Assembly: GCA_037176725.1 (NCBI GenBank)
Contig: JAZBRS010000029.1
Coordinates: forward strand, 43,596,001-43,660,000
From: Posidonia oceanica
Lineage: Eukaryota > Streptophyta > Magnoliopsida > Alismatales > Posidoniaceae
Length of the DNA: 64,000 nt
Direction: 5' to 3'
The translations under genes and the position numbers were made by a program. Positions 11,036 to 21,747 of this stretch are shown piece by piece. How positions within the stretch are numbered: position 1 is the first letter of the stretch; each line of letters begins with the position of its first letter. The notes beneath the pieces were generated by a model. The model was not told the DNA's origin. It searched no databases and saw nothing but the letters and a program-made list of their open reading frames with translations.

Positions 11036-12865
11036 TTTCCTTTGCTTGAATACCAACCTCTCCAGACGCAGTTCCCGGATGAGGACATCCTCTTTGCAAT
11101 GGAAGGCGCTGAAGAGGAGGACCCTGAAGACTTAGAGCATTGGCAGCTCTACTTTGATGGTGCTGTCAACAAGAAGGGCCGAGGCATAGGCGCGGTGCTG
11201 ACCACGCCGTAGGGGTAGATGATCCCCTTTGCAAGGAAGCTGACCTTCAAATGCACTAACAACGAAGCAGAATATGAAGCATGCATTCTGGGATTGAAGG
11301 TCGCACTTGAGCATGAGGCGCAGAAGCTGCATGTGCACGGCGATGCCATGCTGGTGATTTCCCAAGTAAATGGCGATTGGAGAACAAAGGATCCAAAGTT
11401 AGTGCCATATCACGAACACCTACTGAAGCTGATAGAGCAGTTTGCAAGCATCCACTTCTCGTATATGAACAGAGCAAGGAACACATATGCAGATGCGTTG
11501 GCAACCTTAGCGTCCTGGCTCAGTATACCTGAGGATCGAGCAGTAGATGTATCAGTTACACACACGGAGCAGCTTGTGCATTGCATGAGCATAGAGGAGA
11601 CAGATTTAGTAGAAGAGCAACCTTGGTATTGCGATATCAAAGCATTCCTTGAGTCTGGCAGCCACCCACCTGGCACCTCAGCAGTAGATAAAAGAACTTT
11701 GGCGCGTCTGGCGTCAAAGTATGTGTTAGGGGCAGGGCAGTTATACAGGAGGTCATACAGCCAGATGCTCTTGCGCTGCTTAAGCATGCAAGAGGCCGAC
11801 ATGCTTATGCTCCAAGTTCATGCAGGGACTTGTGGTCCACATATGAATGGAGTGCTGCTGGCCAAGAAGATAATGTTGCAAGGCTACTTCTAGTCAACCA
11901 TGGAGGCAGACTGCTGCCAGTTTGTGCGTAGATGCCACAACTGCCAGATCCATGGTAATCTTATGCACGCACCCCCGCAGGAACTGCATAGCATGTCCTC
12001 GCCATGGCCCTTCTCCACCTGGGGGATGGATGTCATTGGCGCCATACACCCTACAGCATCGAATGGTCATCGCTTCATCCTGGTAGCGATAGATTATTTC
12101 ACTAAGTGGGTGGAAGCAGCCTCCTATAAGGCGGTCACAGCTGCGGTGATAGAGAAGTTTATCAGAAATAACATTGTCACCCGTTACGGGGTCCCGCATG
12201 CAGTCATCTCTGACAATGGCCTGAATTTTATTGCAAAGAGGATTGAGGAATACCTGCAGAAGCATCAGATCAAGCATCATAAATCCTCACCCTATCGGCC
12301 GCAAATGAACGGAGCAGTGGAGTCTGCCAACAAAAACATTGTGAAGATAATGAAGAAGATGGCAGAAACCCACAGAGACTGGAACGATAAACTCCTGTAC
12401 GCACTTTAGGCGTACAGAACATCAGTGCGAACCTCTACAGTAGCTACCCCTTATTCTCTAGCATATGGCATGGAGGCAGTGCTGCCTGTCGAATTAGAAA
12501 TCCCATCGCTGCGAATCCTACGAGAAGAGGAGCTGGAAGAGGCAGAATGGGTCGAGGACCGCTGTGCCCAGCTCAACCTGATAGACGAGTGCAGATTGCA
12601 AGCAATGCATAATGCTCACTGCTACCAGAAGCGTATGGCAAGAGCATACCTAAAGAAGGTGCGACCTAGGAGCTTCCAGCCAGGTGACCTTGTCTTGCGA
12701 GCCATCCACTTGTCAGATGGTCGAGGCAAATTCCGACTCAACTGGCGTGGCCCCTTTGTGGTCAAGCAGGCATTCTCAGGCGACACAGTGATTCTTAAGG
12801 ACATGGATCAGATTGGGCAGTCAGAGCCGGTCAATGCATGCTATCTCAAGAAGTACTACCAATAG
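11036..12865 (+). pseudogene. pol: A second RNase H and integrase, broken
   Basis: The archaeal-type RNase H shows YFDGAVNKKG, NNEAEYEA, HGDAMLV and YADALATLA, carrying all four acidic positions. It is cut by two stops at 11210 and 11216 (TAG where B has Gln codons). The integrase has an HHCC zinc-binding module and catalytic Asp, Asp and Glu (GMDVIGA, ISDNGLNF, GAVESANK) with stops at 11891 and 12407 (both TAG for Trp in B). It ends with a GPF module (WRGPFVVKQ) and stop TAG at 12863. Confidence 0.92.
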
Positions 12866-13454
12866 CCTGGCCCCAACCTTGCAGAGCATTTCCTCCCATC
12901 CTACCCTTTGCATCTTCTCTTCGTTGTGCATTCTCCCTGCATCCCAATCTCGTCCCTTGCATTCCCGCGTTCTCTGCATATAGCCTTGCATTCTCTATCT
13001 CATACTACATACCTCTAGCAAAAATCAGAAATCCCTGCAAAAAATCATGCATTGCATTTGGCCCGATGATGAAATCGGACGTGCTGCCTGCTTTGGAAAG
13101 GAGTCTACCCTGCCTCACCTGACACTACTTAGGCGTCTTAGCTAGTGAGGGAGCCACCTTTCAAATGAGAATAGGCGAAACAACCAAACCCCTTAGGACT
13201 TGCACCTCCCGAGGGAGATAAAATGCTAGGGCGTGAGCAAATGTGAGCATAAAAGAATATGTCTGAGCTTGGGCATAGAAGAAAAAGTAACAGAAGGCAA
13301 AGGCAGAAGCAGGCCCTAGAGACAGAGGCGTGTAGCATAACCCTGTCCCTCCGAACTACTTCAGAGGTAGTTCATCACTTAGCACCTAGGAGCCCCGAAT
13401 CCACTTCAAAACCCCAGCACCCATTACCTCTAAGCCTGGGATAGCGGAAGCTTG

Positions 13455-13560
13455 CAAAAAAAAAGAAGAAAAGAAAAAGCAAAGCAAAAAGCAAAGAAAG
13501 AGAAAGCAAAAAGAATAGAAGCAAAAAAAAGCAACTCCAGAAAGGAAAAAAAGCAAGCAA
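13455..13560 (+). repeat. A-rich purine tract, A
   Basis: A run of A with interspersed G and C (AAAAAGAAGAAAAG type). The same tract is in B at 41097-41250. Its conserved location between the two ORFs is notable; it may be an internal polypurine tract or a translation element (inference). Confidence 0.7.
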
Positions 13561-14308
13561 CGCAATCCCTTAGAGATAAGCAAAGTTTGCGCCTAGGGAA
13601 TCCACAAACCCTGCGAAGCCTTTAAACTCAGCAAGGCCTAGCAAACAGCCCCCCCAACTCCAGCTACGTGCCCACTGCCTCCAAGTTAGGGACAGGGGAA
13701 ACCTACATGCCTATGAGGGAGCCAAAACGATGCAAAAGAGTAGGTGTAGGTCCTTGGGAGTTTGGTTTGGAGCCTGTCCTCACCACCCACCACCCCCGTG
13801 CTGCAAATAACCCCTTCCTGAGCGCCACCAGCAAGTTAAGAGCTTGAGTAGAGTCTAGTGAGTCAGGGACCCCTCTCTTCCTCTACAGCAGGCACCAAGC
13901 ACTCCTTATGCTAAGGGCTACAGCATATAAGCTAAGTCATGCATACATCCATAGCATCTATTCCAAGTCATGCACATCTCTCCGCATACTAAGCATAAAC
14001 CTTGCATACATGCATAGCACAAGTCCTTTCTTTTTCTTCTATCCTTTTGCTCTACAAAACTTGGTTCGGCGTTGAGACAGTACTTCTATCTAGCATATGC
14101 CGACCGCCTCCCAGCTGCACTGGTCCAGAGCTCCGACCAACCACTTGCCCCAGCAGAGCTACCCCTAGTCCGAATATGCTTTATATCTGCACTCTGAATG
14201 CTAACTATTAAACCTGCTAAAGCAGCTGTGTTAATTTTGAAATGATGCCCTTTACCTACCAAGTGTTGTATGCTTATACCTGAATTGATGAACTGCAACT
14301 CTGTTTAC

Positions 14309-14310
14309 AG
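14309..14310 (+). promoter_or_regulatory. Candidate 3' splice acceptor before A accessory ORF
   Basis: The pyrimidine-rich sequence CAACTCTGTTTACAG precedes GTACC; the AG is 45 bases upstream of the ORF's ATG. B has AG before GTACC 48 bases upstream of its ATG. Conservation of the acceptor-like junction suggests the accessory protein is made from a spliced RNA. Confidence 0.45.
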
Positions 14311-14355
14311 GTACCTGAGCTTTCTACACCAGCAGCCTGCACTTGCACTCCTGCA

Positions 14356-15557
14356 ATGGGTTATCCAACTCTAGTCACTCCCATGCACTATTCAGATGCC
14401 TTACGAGAGTGGATTGGCAAACTCACTGAAGCTGATCGCGAGAGGTTGTGCACTTGGGGGATTCCCTCTAAACTTCTGAAAGCAGCAGATGTTGAAGTGA
14501 GCCGGCACCTCTTATGCGCTGCAGCAAGATTCTGGAAGCCAGCACATCACGTCTTCCACTTCGGCAGGACGAAGCTGACTCCTACACTTGAGGAGGTGCA
14601 CCGGATCTGCGGCTTCTCTGCAATTATGGGACCCCCAATCTTTATGAGGCGTGATGGATATGCTGCGGTCCTGGGCCAGCTGACTGGGCTCTCTATTAAG
14701 TCCGTCCAGCAAAAACTTATCTGCACCAGCAGGCCCATGCCCCTGCTCCGCCTAGAGTACTTTGATGCTGTTATGGAGAAGCGCGCTGAACTTGGAGACA
14801 AGCTGTGGCTCTAAGGATTCGTCGTCTGCTTCCTAGGTGAGCTGATCTTCACGCATGGCAGGATGATGGTTGCAATCGAGATTGCCGAGATTGCACTTGC
14901 AGTGGTGACCCGACACATTGACCTGGCACCAATCATCCTCGCAGAAACGTATTGCGGGCTGGACGGCGTTGTGCACCGCGCCGTCAGTTCCACGGCTGTG
15001 GGGTGCTTGTGTAGATCTGGCTAGCTGCACACTTGGAGATGGACCTCCTACACCCTCAAAGGCATGCTATTGAAACCTACTGCAGCAGCGGCCATGCAAG
15101 AACTATAAAAACGGTGCCAGAAGAGTATCAGAAGCTATCTGAGCTGACAGATGATGCAGTAACTTGGCGAATCATCCCATCTGCAGTAGAGCCCTTCACC
15201 GTGTTCTTCGATGCTCACGATACGCGGCTCGTAGTACTGCCTGGATTCACTAGAGGTGTGGAGTACCATCCTATCCAGGTTATGCGGCAGTTTGGCTACC
15301 GGTAGGGTGCCTTCATTGACAGCACCGTGCCCAGACTCATGCAGCCATACCCCTTCAGCACAATAGCATCTACAACAGTGCTAGCAGACCTGATGCGGCA
15401 CGGGGTAAAATCTACTGATATTGCAGCTGTGAAGGGTTCAGGATGTACTTCTGAGTATGTCACCGAGGTGCAGGGACTCTGGTCCCTCAGCGAGATCCCT
15501 CCAGGCGCCCCCCAGTTTCCTGACTCCCGTCTAGTAAAGAAGGCCCGGCACAACTAA
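14356..15557 (+). pseudogene. A accessory ORF (DUF7745-like), broken
   Basis: Homologous to the intact 400-residue ORF of B along its full length. It begins MGYPTLVTPMHYSD and contains the hallmark RFWKPAHHVFHFGRTKLTP. The first stop is TAA at 14812, where B has Arg; later lesions include a frameshift near 14970, TAG near 15013 and TAG near 15302 (Gln in B). The C-terminal half is still recognisable (DDAVTWRIIPSAVEPFTVFF). The same decay pattern as in gag-pol indicates both ORFs aged together. Confidence 0.88.
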
Positions 15558-16018
15558 GCGTCTATGCAGCTATCTGCTTGTATAGCTTTTTGCTTGAACC
15601 ATGCTGTATCTTTTGGCCTATCAGAGGTGTGTAACCAGAGATTCACTCAATACAAAGACGTTTCCGCCATTTGTTTGTGTTGCTTGCCTTGCCTATTTGC
15701 ATATCTGTTCCTGTCAGGATGTTATAGGACCTGCATCAAGCACCTCAGAGCATTAACCCATGCAGATAACCTGAAGCAGCCCCGCAAAAAGTCTCAGAAC
15801 AGTTCCCCCTGCAAGCATCATGCAATCAGCAACCTCGGCAGGAGAGTTGCAGCAAAGCCCTCTGCAATCAACATGCACGCAAAGAACCCTGCTGATCCAT
15901 GCACCGCCGCCACCACTTGCCCAGTTTGCTCTAGGCTGGCACCCCTAACTGCTCGCTTGGCAAACACGTTAGTTTTGTCTGCTTTTTCTTTCTTTTGGTA
16001 CTAGGGGCGCCTCAGCTG

Positions 16019-16046
16019 TCCCCTTGTATCATCCCTGATACTAGGG
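16019..16046 (+). promoter_or_regulatory. Hairpin CCCCTTGTATCA/TGATACTAGGGG in A 3' UTR
   Basis: Arms of 12 bases with one mismatch and a 4-base loop, followed by GGGGCATCTTTT. B has two homologues (44103-44129, perfect; 44494-44520). Shared position and shape in two diverged elements suggest a conserved RNA structure. Confidence 0.6.
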
Positions 16047-16079
16047 GCATCTTTTTAGGCTGCTCTCTAGTATCGCTTT

Positions 16080-17740
16080 CCCTTTTTCCTTTCTTGCTTG
16101 CTCATCGGGCGAGGACAAGCTCTTCTCAGACTCCGTATGCTCGGTGTCCTGCCCTGTATCTTCGTGCGACGATCAGCCCTTGCGTGGCTTCGCTCCGTGC
16201 AAACGATGCCCACGCTTGCCCTCCCCCTTTCCCTTCCTGCTTATCCTCATGAGAGGATAAGTCTTTTGTCTTTCTTGCTGGTCCTCATGCGAGGACAAGC
16301 CTTTTTCTGTTTTACGTGGCTCCGCTCCGTGCGGACGGGGTCCTACGTGCTTGCTTCCCTAGGTGAAGACAAGCTTCTTTCTTCTGCCCCTCCTGCTTGT
16401 CCTCGTGCGAGGACAAGCCCCTTTTTCCTTTTCTGCGTGACTTCCCTCCGTGCGGATGGGGTCCCGCGCGCTTGCTTCCCCGGGTGGGGACAAGCTTCTT
16501 TCTTCTGCCTCTCTTGCTTGTCCTCGTGCGAGGATAAGCCCCTTTTTCCTTTTCAGTGTGACTTCCCTCTGTGCAGACGGGGTCCCGTGCGCTTGCTTCC
16601 TCGGGCGAGGACAAGCCTTTTTCCTTTTGCTTGCTTCCTCAAGCGATGACAAGCTTTGCGCAGCTCCACGCGAATGGAGTTTTCCTGTTCCTTGGGTGAA
16701 GATCAGGCCCGCTTACTCCTCAGCCAAGGGTAAGCATAAGCGCACCCCTGCTTGCTCCTCAGGCGAGGACAAGCTCTTCTTGGACTCCGTATGCTCGATG
16801 TCCTGCCCTGTATTCTCATGCGAGGATCAGCCCTTGCGTGGCTTCGCTCCGTGCGGACGATGCCCACGCTTGCCCGCCTCCTTTCCCTTCCTGCTTATCC
16901 TCATGCGAGGATAAGTCTTTTGTCTTTCTTGCTTATCCTCGTGCGAGGACAAGCCTTTTTTCGTTTTGCATGGCTTCGCTCCATGCGGACGGGATCCCGT
17001 GCGCTTGCTTCCTCGGGCAGGGACAAGCTTCTTTCTTCTACCTCTCCTGCTTGTCCTCGGGCGAGGATAAGCCTTTTTCCTTTTCTACGTGACTTCCCTC
17101 CGTGTGGACGGGGTCCCGCGCGTTTGCTACCCTGGGCAGGGACAAGCTTCTTTCTTCTGTCTCTCCTGCTTGTCCTCGTGCGAGGATAAGCCTTTTTTCT
17201 TTTCTGCATGACTTCCCTCCATGCGAACGGGGTCCCGCGTGCTTGCTTCCTCGGGCGAGGACAAGCTTCTTTCTTCTTTCCCTCCTGCTCGTTTCCCTGG
17301 CCGGGGACGAGCCCCCTGTCTGACCCTCAGGGCTCAGGTCAGACTGCTGCTTGTTTCCTCAGGCAAGGACAAGCCCCCCTTTTGATTCCGTCTGCGCGGA
17401 ATCCCCCGCTTGCTTCCTCAGGCGAGGACAAGCTCTTCTCGGACCCCGTATGCTCGGAGTCCTGCCTTGTATCCTCGTGCGAGGATCAGCCCTTGCGTGG
17501 CCTCGTTCCGTGCGAACGATGCCCATGCTTGCCAACCTCCTTTCTTTTCTTGCTTGCTCCTCGGGCGAGGACAAGCTCTTCTCGGACCCCGTATGCTTGG
17601 AGTCCTACCCTGTATCCTCGTGCGAGGATCAGCCCTTACGTGGCCTCGTTCCGTGCGGACGATGCCCACGCTTGCCAACCCCCTTTCTTTTCTTGCTTGT
17701 TTCCTCAGGCGAGGACAAGCTGCTCTTGTTTCTCCTACAG
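16080..17740 (+). repeat. Hairpin-rich tandem array in A 3' UTR
   Basis: Units of about 120-130 bp end in hairpins of the type GCTTGTCCTC/GAGGACAAGC. They are arranged in a higher-order repeat of about 650 bp: the marker CCGTATGCTCGG..TCCTGCC occurs near 16130, 16785, 17445 and 17590. Stem variants include CTTATCCTC/GAGGATAAG (16240-16261 and 16893-16915), GCTTGTCCTC/GAGGACAAGC (16395-16418) and GCTCGT/ACGAGC (17287-17312). Some copies have wobble or mismatched stems. Confidence 0.85.
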
Positions 17741-18224
17741 GCTAGCAACCCTAACTGCTCGGTCGACAGCCGTCCAACTGTCTCCCCCTCTATTTGCTGG
17801 ACTAGCAGCCCTAACTGCTCGAATGCCAAGCCCATCAGCCTTGTCAAGCATCTCTTTTCTGAGGTCAGACTAATCCCCGAACTCACGCATTGCACTGCAG
17901 CATTATTTGCATCTTTTCAGCATCAGCATCGTATTCTTGTACTAACAGCATTGCAATAGTAAATAATTGCATCGGCATACATTGCATCTGCACTAACATC
18001 TAACATAACCTCTGCACTAACTTCTACATTAGCATGCATTGCATTGCACGCATGGCATCAGCATCCGCATTTGCATTTGCATCTGCATTGTGGCTATGGG
18101 CCATGTCTTCCGGTGCATCCACTGGGCGAATGGCTCGCGCCTACAGTTGTTTGCGCTCTCGCTGGCGTCAGGTAGGGTGTCTTGTCTACCCTGAGCAGTG
18201 GTCTTGCTCCGCTTGACCTCGCTT

Positions 18225-18233
18225 AGGGAGGGG
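18225..18233 (+). other. Polypurine tract of A
   Basis: AGGGAGGGG followed by CATT and the LTR start TGTAGACACC. The same tract occurs at the same place in B. It would prime plus-strand DNA synthesis. Confidence 0.85.
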
Positions 18234-18456
18234 CATTTGTAGACACCCCATTCTGACATCTAGGAAGTAGGTAGTACTCTTTTGTAGGCTTGTGTGGTCT
18301 CTGGATTAGCATTCCCTTTTCTAACCCATTTTCTAGCCCATTTCCAAACCCAAAACCTTACCCCAAACCCTAGAAGCCTTTACCAAGCTATTTGCATCTT
18401 TTACAACACTTCTAGGCCCAAACCTAAGCCCATTTGCAGCCCATGCCACCTGGGTG

Positions 18457-18571
18457 TGTTGGACACTGGAATAGGCAGCGTCCAATGTTGGACGCGGCCT
18501 GTGCTAGCATTCAACATTGGACATGCTATGGTCTAGCGTCCAACGTTGGACGCGCTCTAGTCACACGTCCA
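18457..18571. repeat. Four tandem GTTGGAC/GTCCAAC hairpins in A U3
   Basis: Four successive hairpins with arms of the type GTTGGACGC/GCGTCCAAC run head to tail; each has a different 10-12 base loop. They belong to the same family as the clusters at 19273-20662 (5' LTR equivalents 278-1669). These lie in the part of the LTR missing from the window's left copy. Confidence 0.8.
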
Positions 18572-19230
18572 ATGACTCGAGGTCGGCAGCGGTTGCTCCG
18601 CCCCCTCCAGCTCACCGCCCGTCCAATCCCGCGCCTCCCCGCACTTACTACCCGTACCTTCCTCCACTCCACGCCATCCACTACCTTCCCAGCATCACTT
18701 ACTACCCATCACCTCCTATTTCAGCTCGAAATCAGCCGTCACACCTCTCACTGACAGGTCTGCCTTCCGCTGGCCATGTCAGCCACCGCCTTGCCTCCGC
18801 CGCCCTCCTGCCATTGCCCAAGGCCTCCTTTGACAATCCACATGGCCCTCCTACACTCATCCGCACCTGCCAATGCCTGAATTTGCCAGAATTTGGCTTG
18901 CAATTCAGACCTGCCAAGCACTCGAACCCATGCCCAGTTGAACAAAACCGGATGTTCGTGCCATTGCCATTGACACCACACAGAGCGAACGAGAGAATTT
19001 TCACTTCTGAGAGCAAGAAGGCACTCCCCTCTTCGTCTGCAATGCTTCGCTAGCTCCTCCGGCGCTCCGAGCAGCTCAGGCAAGCCCACCGAAGTCGCTG
19101 CCGTGCACACACCTGCAACTCCGGTGAACCTCGTCGTCCTGTCGTTCAGGGCTTCCAAAGGTCAATATTCCATTCCCAGTAGTCATGCATGTGTAGTAGA
19201 ACATGTCCATGCATTTTTTTACAAGTTTTT

Positions 19231-20662
19231 ACTTCCTTTTGGACGTGATTCACATCCAAAAGGAAGTTCAGTGTGTTGGACGCACCAACTGGTGCATCCA
19301 ACATTGGACGCGGCATAGGCCTGCGTCCAACGGCCTGCTTTGCTTTCCCTTTGTCTGAATGCTTTCCATGCTTTTCCTTTGCATGACTCTTTGCAAATAT
19401 ATGCCATATGCTTCCCTTAATGCTTCCTGATGTTGTGCCATGCTTTGCAACTTGTTCCATGCATGTTTGATTGCTTTTTTGCATGCTTAATGATCAGTTT
19501 ATCTCCTACCTGTGTTGGACGCTAGGGTGAGCCGCGTCCAACGTTGGACGCTGGTTCACCTAGCGTCCAACGTGTCTATCTGCTTTGCTTTGCTGCCATG
19601 CCTACTCTATGCATATTTTGAGTGTTATTTTGTGATCCATGCCTAGTTAGAGATGCCTGGCCCCTATGGCAACCATGTTTAGGTTTGCTAGGATTTATTC
19701 TAAGTTGTTTATTCCTTTTTGCAAAGATAAAGCTTGCTTCTCTTACGCATGTTCTTCCCTTTGCTTTCTTTAGCTTAAATGCTTGCCATGCCTCCTTTGC
19801 ATGCTCCTGTTAGTCTCTTACATGTTCTTAGTGTGTTTGCATGCATCTAGGTGGGGTAGAGCTGAGCTCCCCCTTTAGAACAGGTGAGTTTGCATGCCTA
19901 GGTCGTTGGACGCCAGAGCCTTCAGCGTCCAACGTTGGACGCTGCTGGCTCTAGTGTCCAACGCCCTGGCTCATCTCTTGTTTGTTTAATGCTTGCATAC
20001 CTCTCTGATTTTGCTTATTTACTTGCTTCCTGTGTTCTTATGCATGTTTAGCTTTAGTAGCATCTGTTCTTTTATTTTAGTTAATTTATTTGCTTGTTTG
20101 TGCATGCTTTTTGTGTGTTGTGCCTCCCAGAGCGTTGTACGCTGCTGGTGTTGGCGTCCAACGTTGGACGCCGACCCAGCTCACGTCCAACGCCCTGGTT
20201 GTGCCTCTGGCCTGGCACTCAACACAGGTGAGGTTGGATTGTTTATTTTATGCATCCCCTGTTTGCTTTCTTGCCCTTGCTCTGAATCCAGCAACCCAAA
20301 TGCATGACCCCAACTCTCCTCTATCACTTGTATGCATCTTTTCTCCCCTCTGCCTTCTGTCCTTATTGGATGCCAGCCCCTCTAGCGTTTAACATTGGAC
20401 GCCCAACCTACAAGCGTCCAACAACCTGCTAGCTTGAATCTTGGATTTTGGTTGGCTCCTTGCTCTGATTCCTCTTCTATCTTTCTGTTAGGTTAGATTT
20501 GCATGTCTAGCACCCATTTAGTTGCATATTTGCATCTGTATTGCATCCATATACTTAGAATGCATGGATTTTCAAAGAGTGCATGCTGTCTGTCTGCAAT
20601 GGGTGTTGGACGTGGGCTCTCCCAGCGTCCAACGTTGGACGCTAGTATTTCCAGCGTCCAAT
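19231..20662. repeat. Palindromic hairpin clusters in A 3' LTR
   Basis: Second copy of the six clusters described for the 5' LTR, near 19273, 19514, 19904, 20134, 20365 and 20603. Individual bases differ from the 5' copy (for example 912 has GGATGC where 19904 has GGACGC), both restoring and breaking pairs. The clusters have therefore been ageing since insertion. Confidence 0.85.
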
Positions 20663-21617
20663 GCTTGCAGATGGCTGACAGCCGCTTTGAAATGTAGATT
20701 TTATTTCGTTCGCCGTTTCCTGCGTTTTATCGCTTCTTTGGCTTGCTGCAACCCCAATGCATGTTGCCCACCCCTTTGTTTTGATTTCGCACCCCGCTTT
20801 GCCTCGTTTTCCGCACTTTGCCCCATTTTCTGCATTTTGCATTCATTTCTCGCTCTTTTGCATGGTTTTCCGCATCCCTTTGCATCGCTTTCTGCGACAT
20901 CGTTTTCCGCACCTTGCTTTATTTTTCTATATTTTTGCATCATTTTCCGCACCTGTTTTACTTTATTGCTTGCATGTCGCTCGCATTGCTTGGTTTTCCC
21001 ACCGTTTTGTTTTATCGTTTGCATCTGCATATAGGGCCATGATGCTTACTGCTTAGGAGTTCTCACGAACCAGGGTCCGCCCAGTTCGGAACACTAGCAG
21101 CGTGGCTGAGCACTTAGATAGCACGTTTATTTCCCTTGCGTAATAGGTAAGCATTTAAGGCATTTAGGCATTAGGCTAGCAATTCCCTGCATAAGTGCGA
21201 GATTGCCTAAGAAAGATCGACTCTCAGACGTATCGAGGTGCCTAACACCTTCCCCGTGCATAACAGTAGTCCTTGCCCTTTCTCTTGGCTCGCATCGACC
21301 TTTCCTTTATCCTAGGCCTGAGTCATAGCATAGCATAATAGCATAGCATAGCTTAGCTTATCCTTGCATCTCTTTACCCCTCCTTGCATCCGGTTCAGCA
21401 TGTCTTTTCATGCTTTACCTCCTGGTTTTCCTTGTCTTCCAATTCAATAGACCCGATGGCGACTCCGAATTGTCTTATCATTTCTTTTCTTTTCTTTTGC
21501 CAACGTTTCCGAGTCGAGTTCTTCCCTTGGATCTAGCCAGATATAGTGACCCTATTTTGATCGGTGCATACAAGCTTTGGTAATGTGCATGGACGATCAG
21601 AATTCAGGATTACTACA

Positions 21618-21747
21618 CTTATGACTGGCCAAATAGCATGTAAAGCAAATAAAAGAGTGTAAATGCGAGTGCATGATGGTGGGACGGTCATGCATGCATG
21701 GAATGCAAAGGAAAGGGGGTTCTGCAAGGCAAGGATACAGTTCCAGA
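21618..21747 (-). other. C post-pol spacer
   Basis: Start of the spacer that in A and B separates pol from the accessory ORF. It is truncated here by insertion of A. Nothing else recognisable. Confidence 0.7.

Larger units (their letters stand above)
12866..14355 (+). other. A spacer between pol and accessory ORF
   Basis: About 1.5 kb without a supported gene. It contains a conserved 30-bp word also in B (TTAG.GAGGGAGCCACC type, 13130-13160), an A-rich purine tract (13455-13560), and near its end a candidate 3' splice site. Collinear with B 40526-42084. Confidence 0.75.
15558..18237 (+). other. A 3' UTR with tandem repeats
   Basis: About 2.7 kb between accessory ORF and polypurine tract. 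It carries a conserved hairpin (16019-16046) and a long hairpin-rich tandem array (16080-17740). Next come a segment with GGCTAGCAACCCTAACTGCTCGG-like words, related to B's 108-bp repeat, and a GCATT/GCATC-rich tail (17880-18095). Hypervariable tandem repeats in the 3' UTR are known from Tat/Ogre elements. Leu/Arg/Ala-rich ORFs here follow the repeat in several frames and are not genes. Confidence 0.85.
1..21617 (+). mobile_element. Element A: Tat/Ogre-like Ty3/gypsy LTR retrotransposon, degenerate, 5' end outside window
   Basis: The order is partial 5' LTR, tRNA-Arg primer-binding site, leader, broken gag-pol, broken accessory ORF, repeat-rich 3' UTR, polypurine tract and complete 3' LTR. 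Bases 1-2614 align with 18994-21617, which defines the LTR pair. From the 3' copy, about 766 bp of the 5' LTR lie left of the window. The coding region carries many nonsense codons and at least three frameshifts, so the element is non-autonomous today. Its right flank (21618 on) is element C in the opposite orientation, so A inserted into C. The target duplication cannot be checked because the left junction is outside. Confidence 0.95.
18238..21617 (+). repeat. Element A 3' LTR, complete
   Basis: 3380 bp, TGTAGACACCCC to GATTACTACA. The first 750 bp (U3) have no counterpart in the window; an AAACCC-rich opening is followed by a run of four hairpins (18457-18571). The rest matches 1-2614 including all hairpin clusters, the degenerate repeats and the U5 block. 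The right end abuts element C directly at CTTAT (21618). Confidence 0.95.

Noticed and set aside
14002..14211. Small ORFs around 14002-14298 as extra genes
   Set aside because: Not conserved in frame in B's equivalent spacer (41700-42060), where similarity is at nucleotide level only.
16098..17959. Several overlapping ORFs (up to 221 residues) in A's 3' UTR
   Set aside because: They follow a tandem repeat in more than one frame and strand and match no family.
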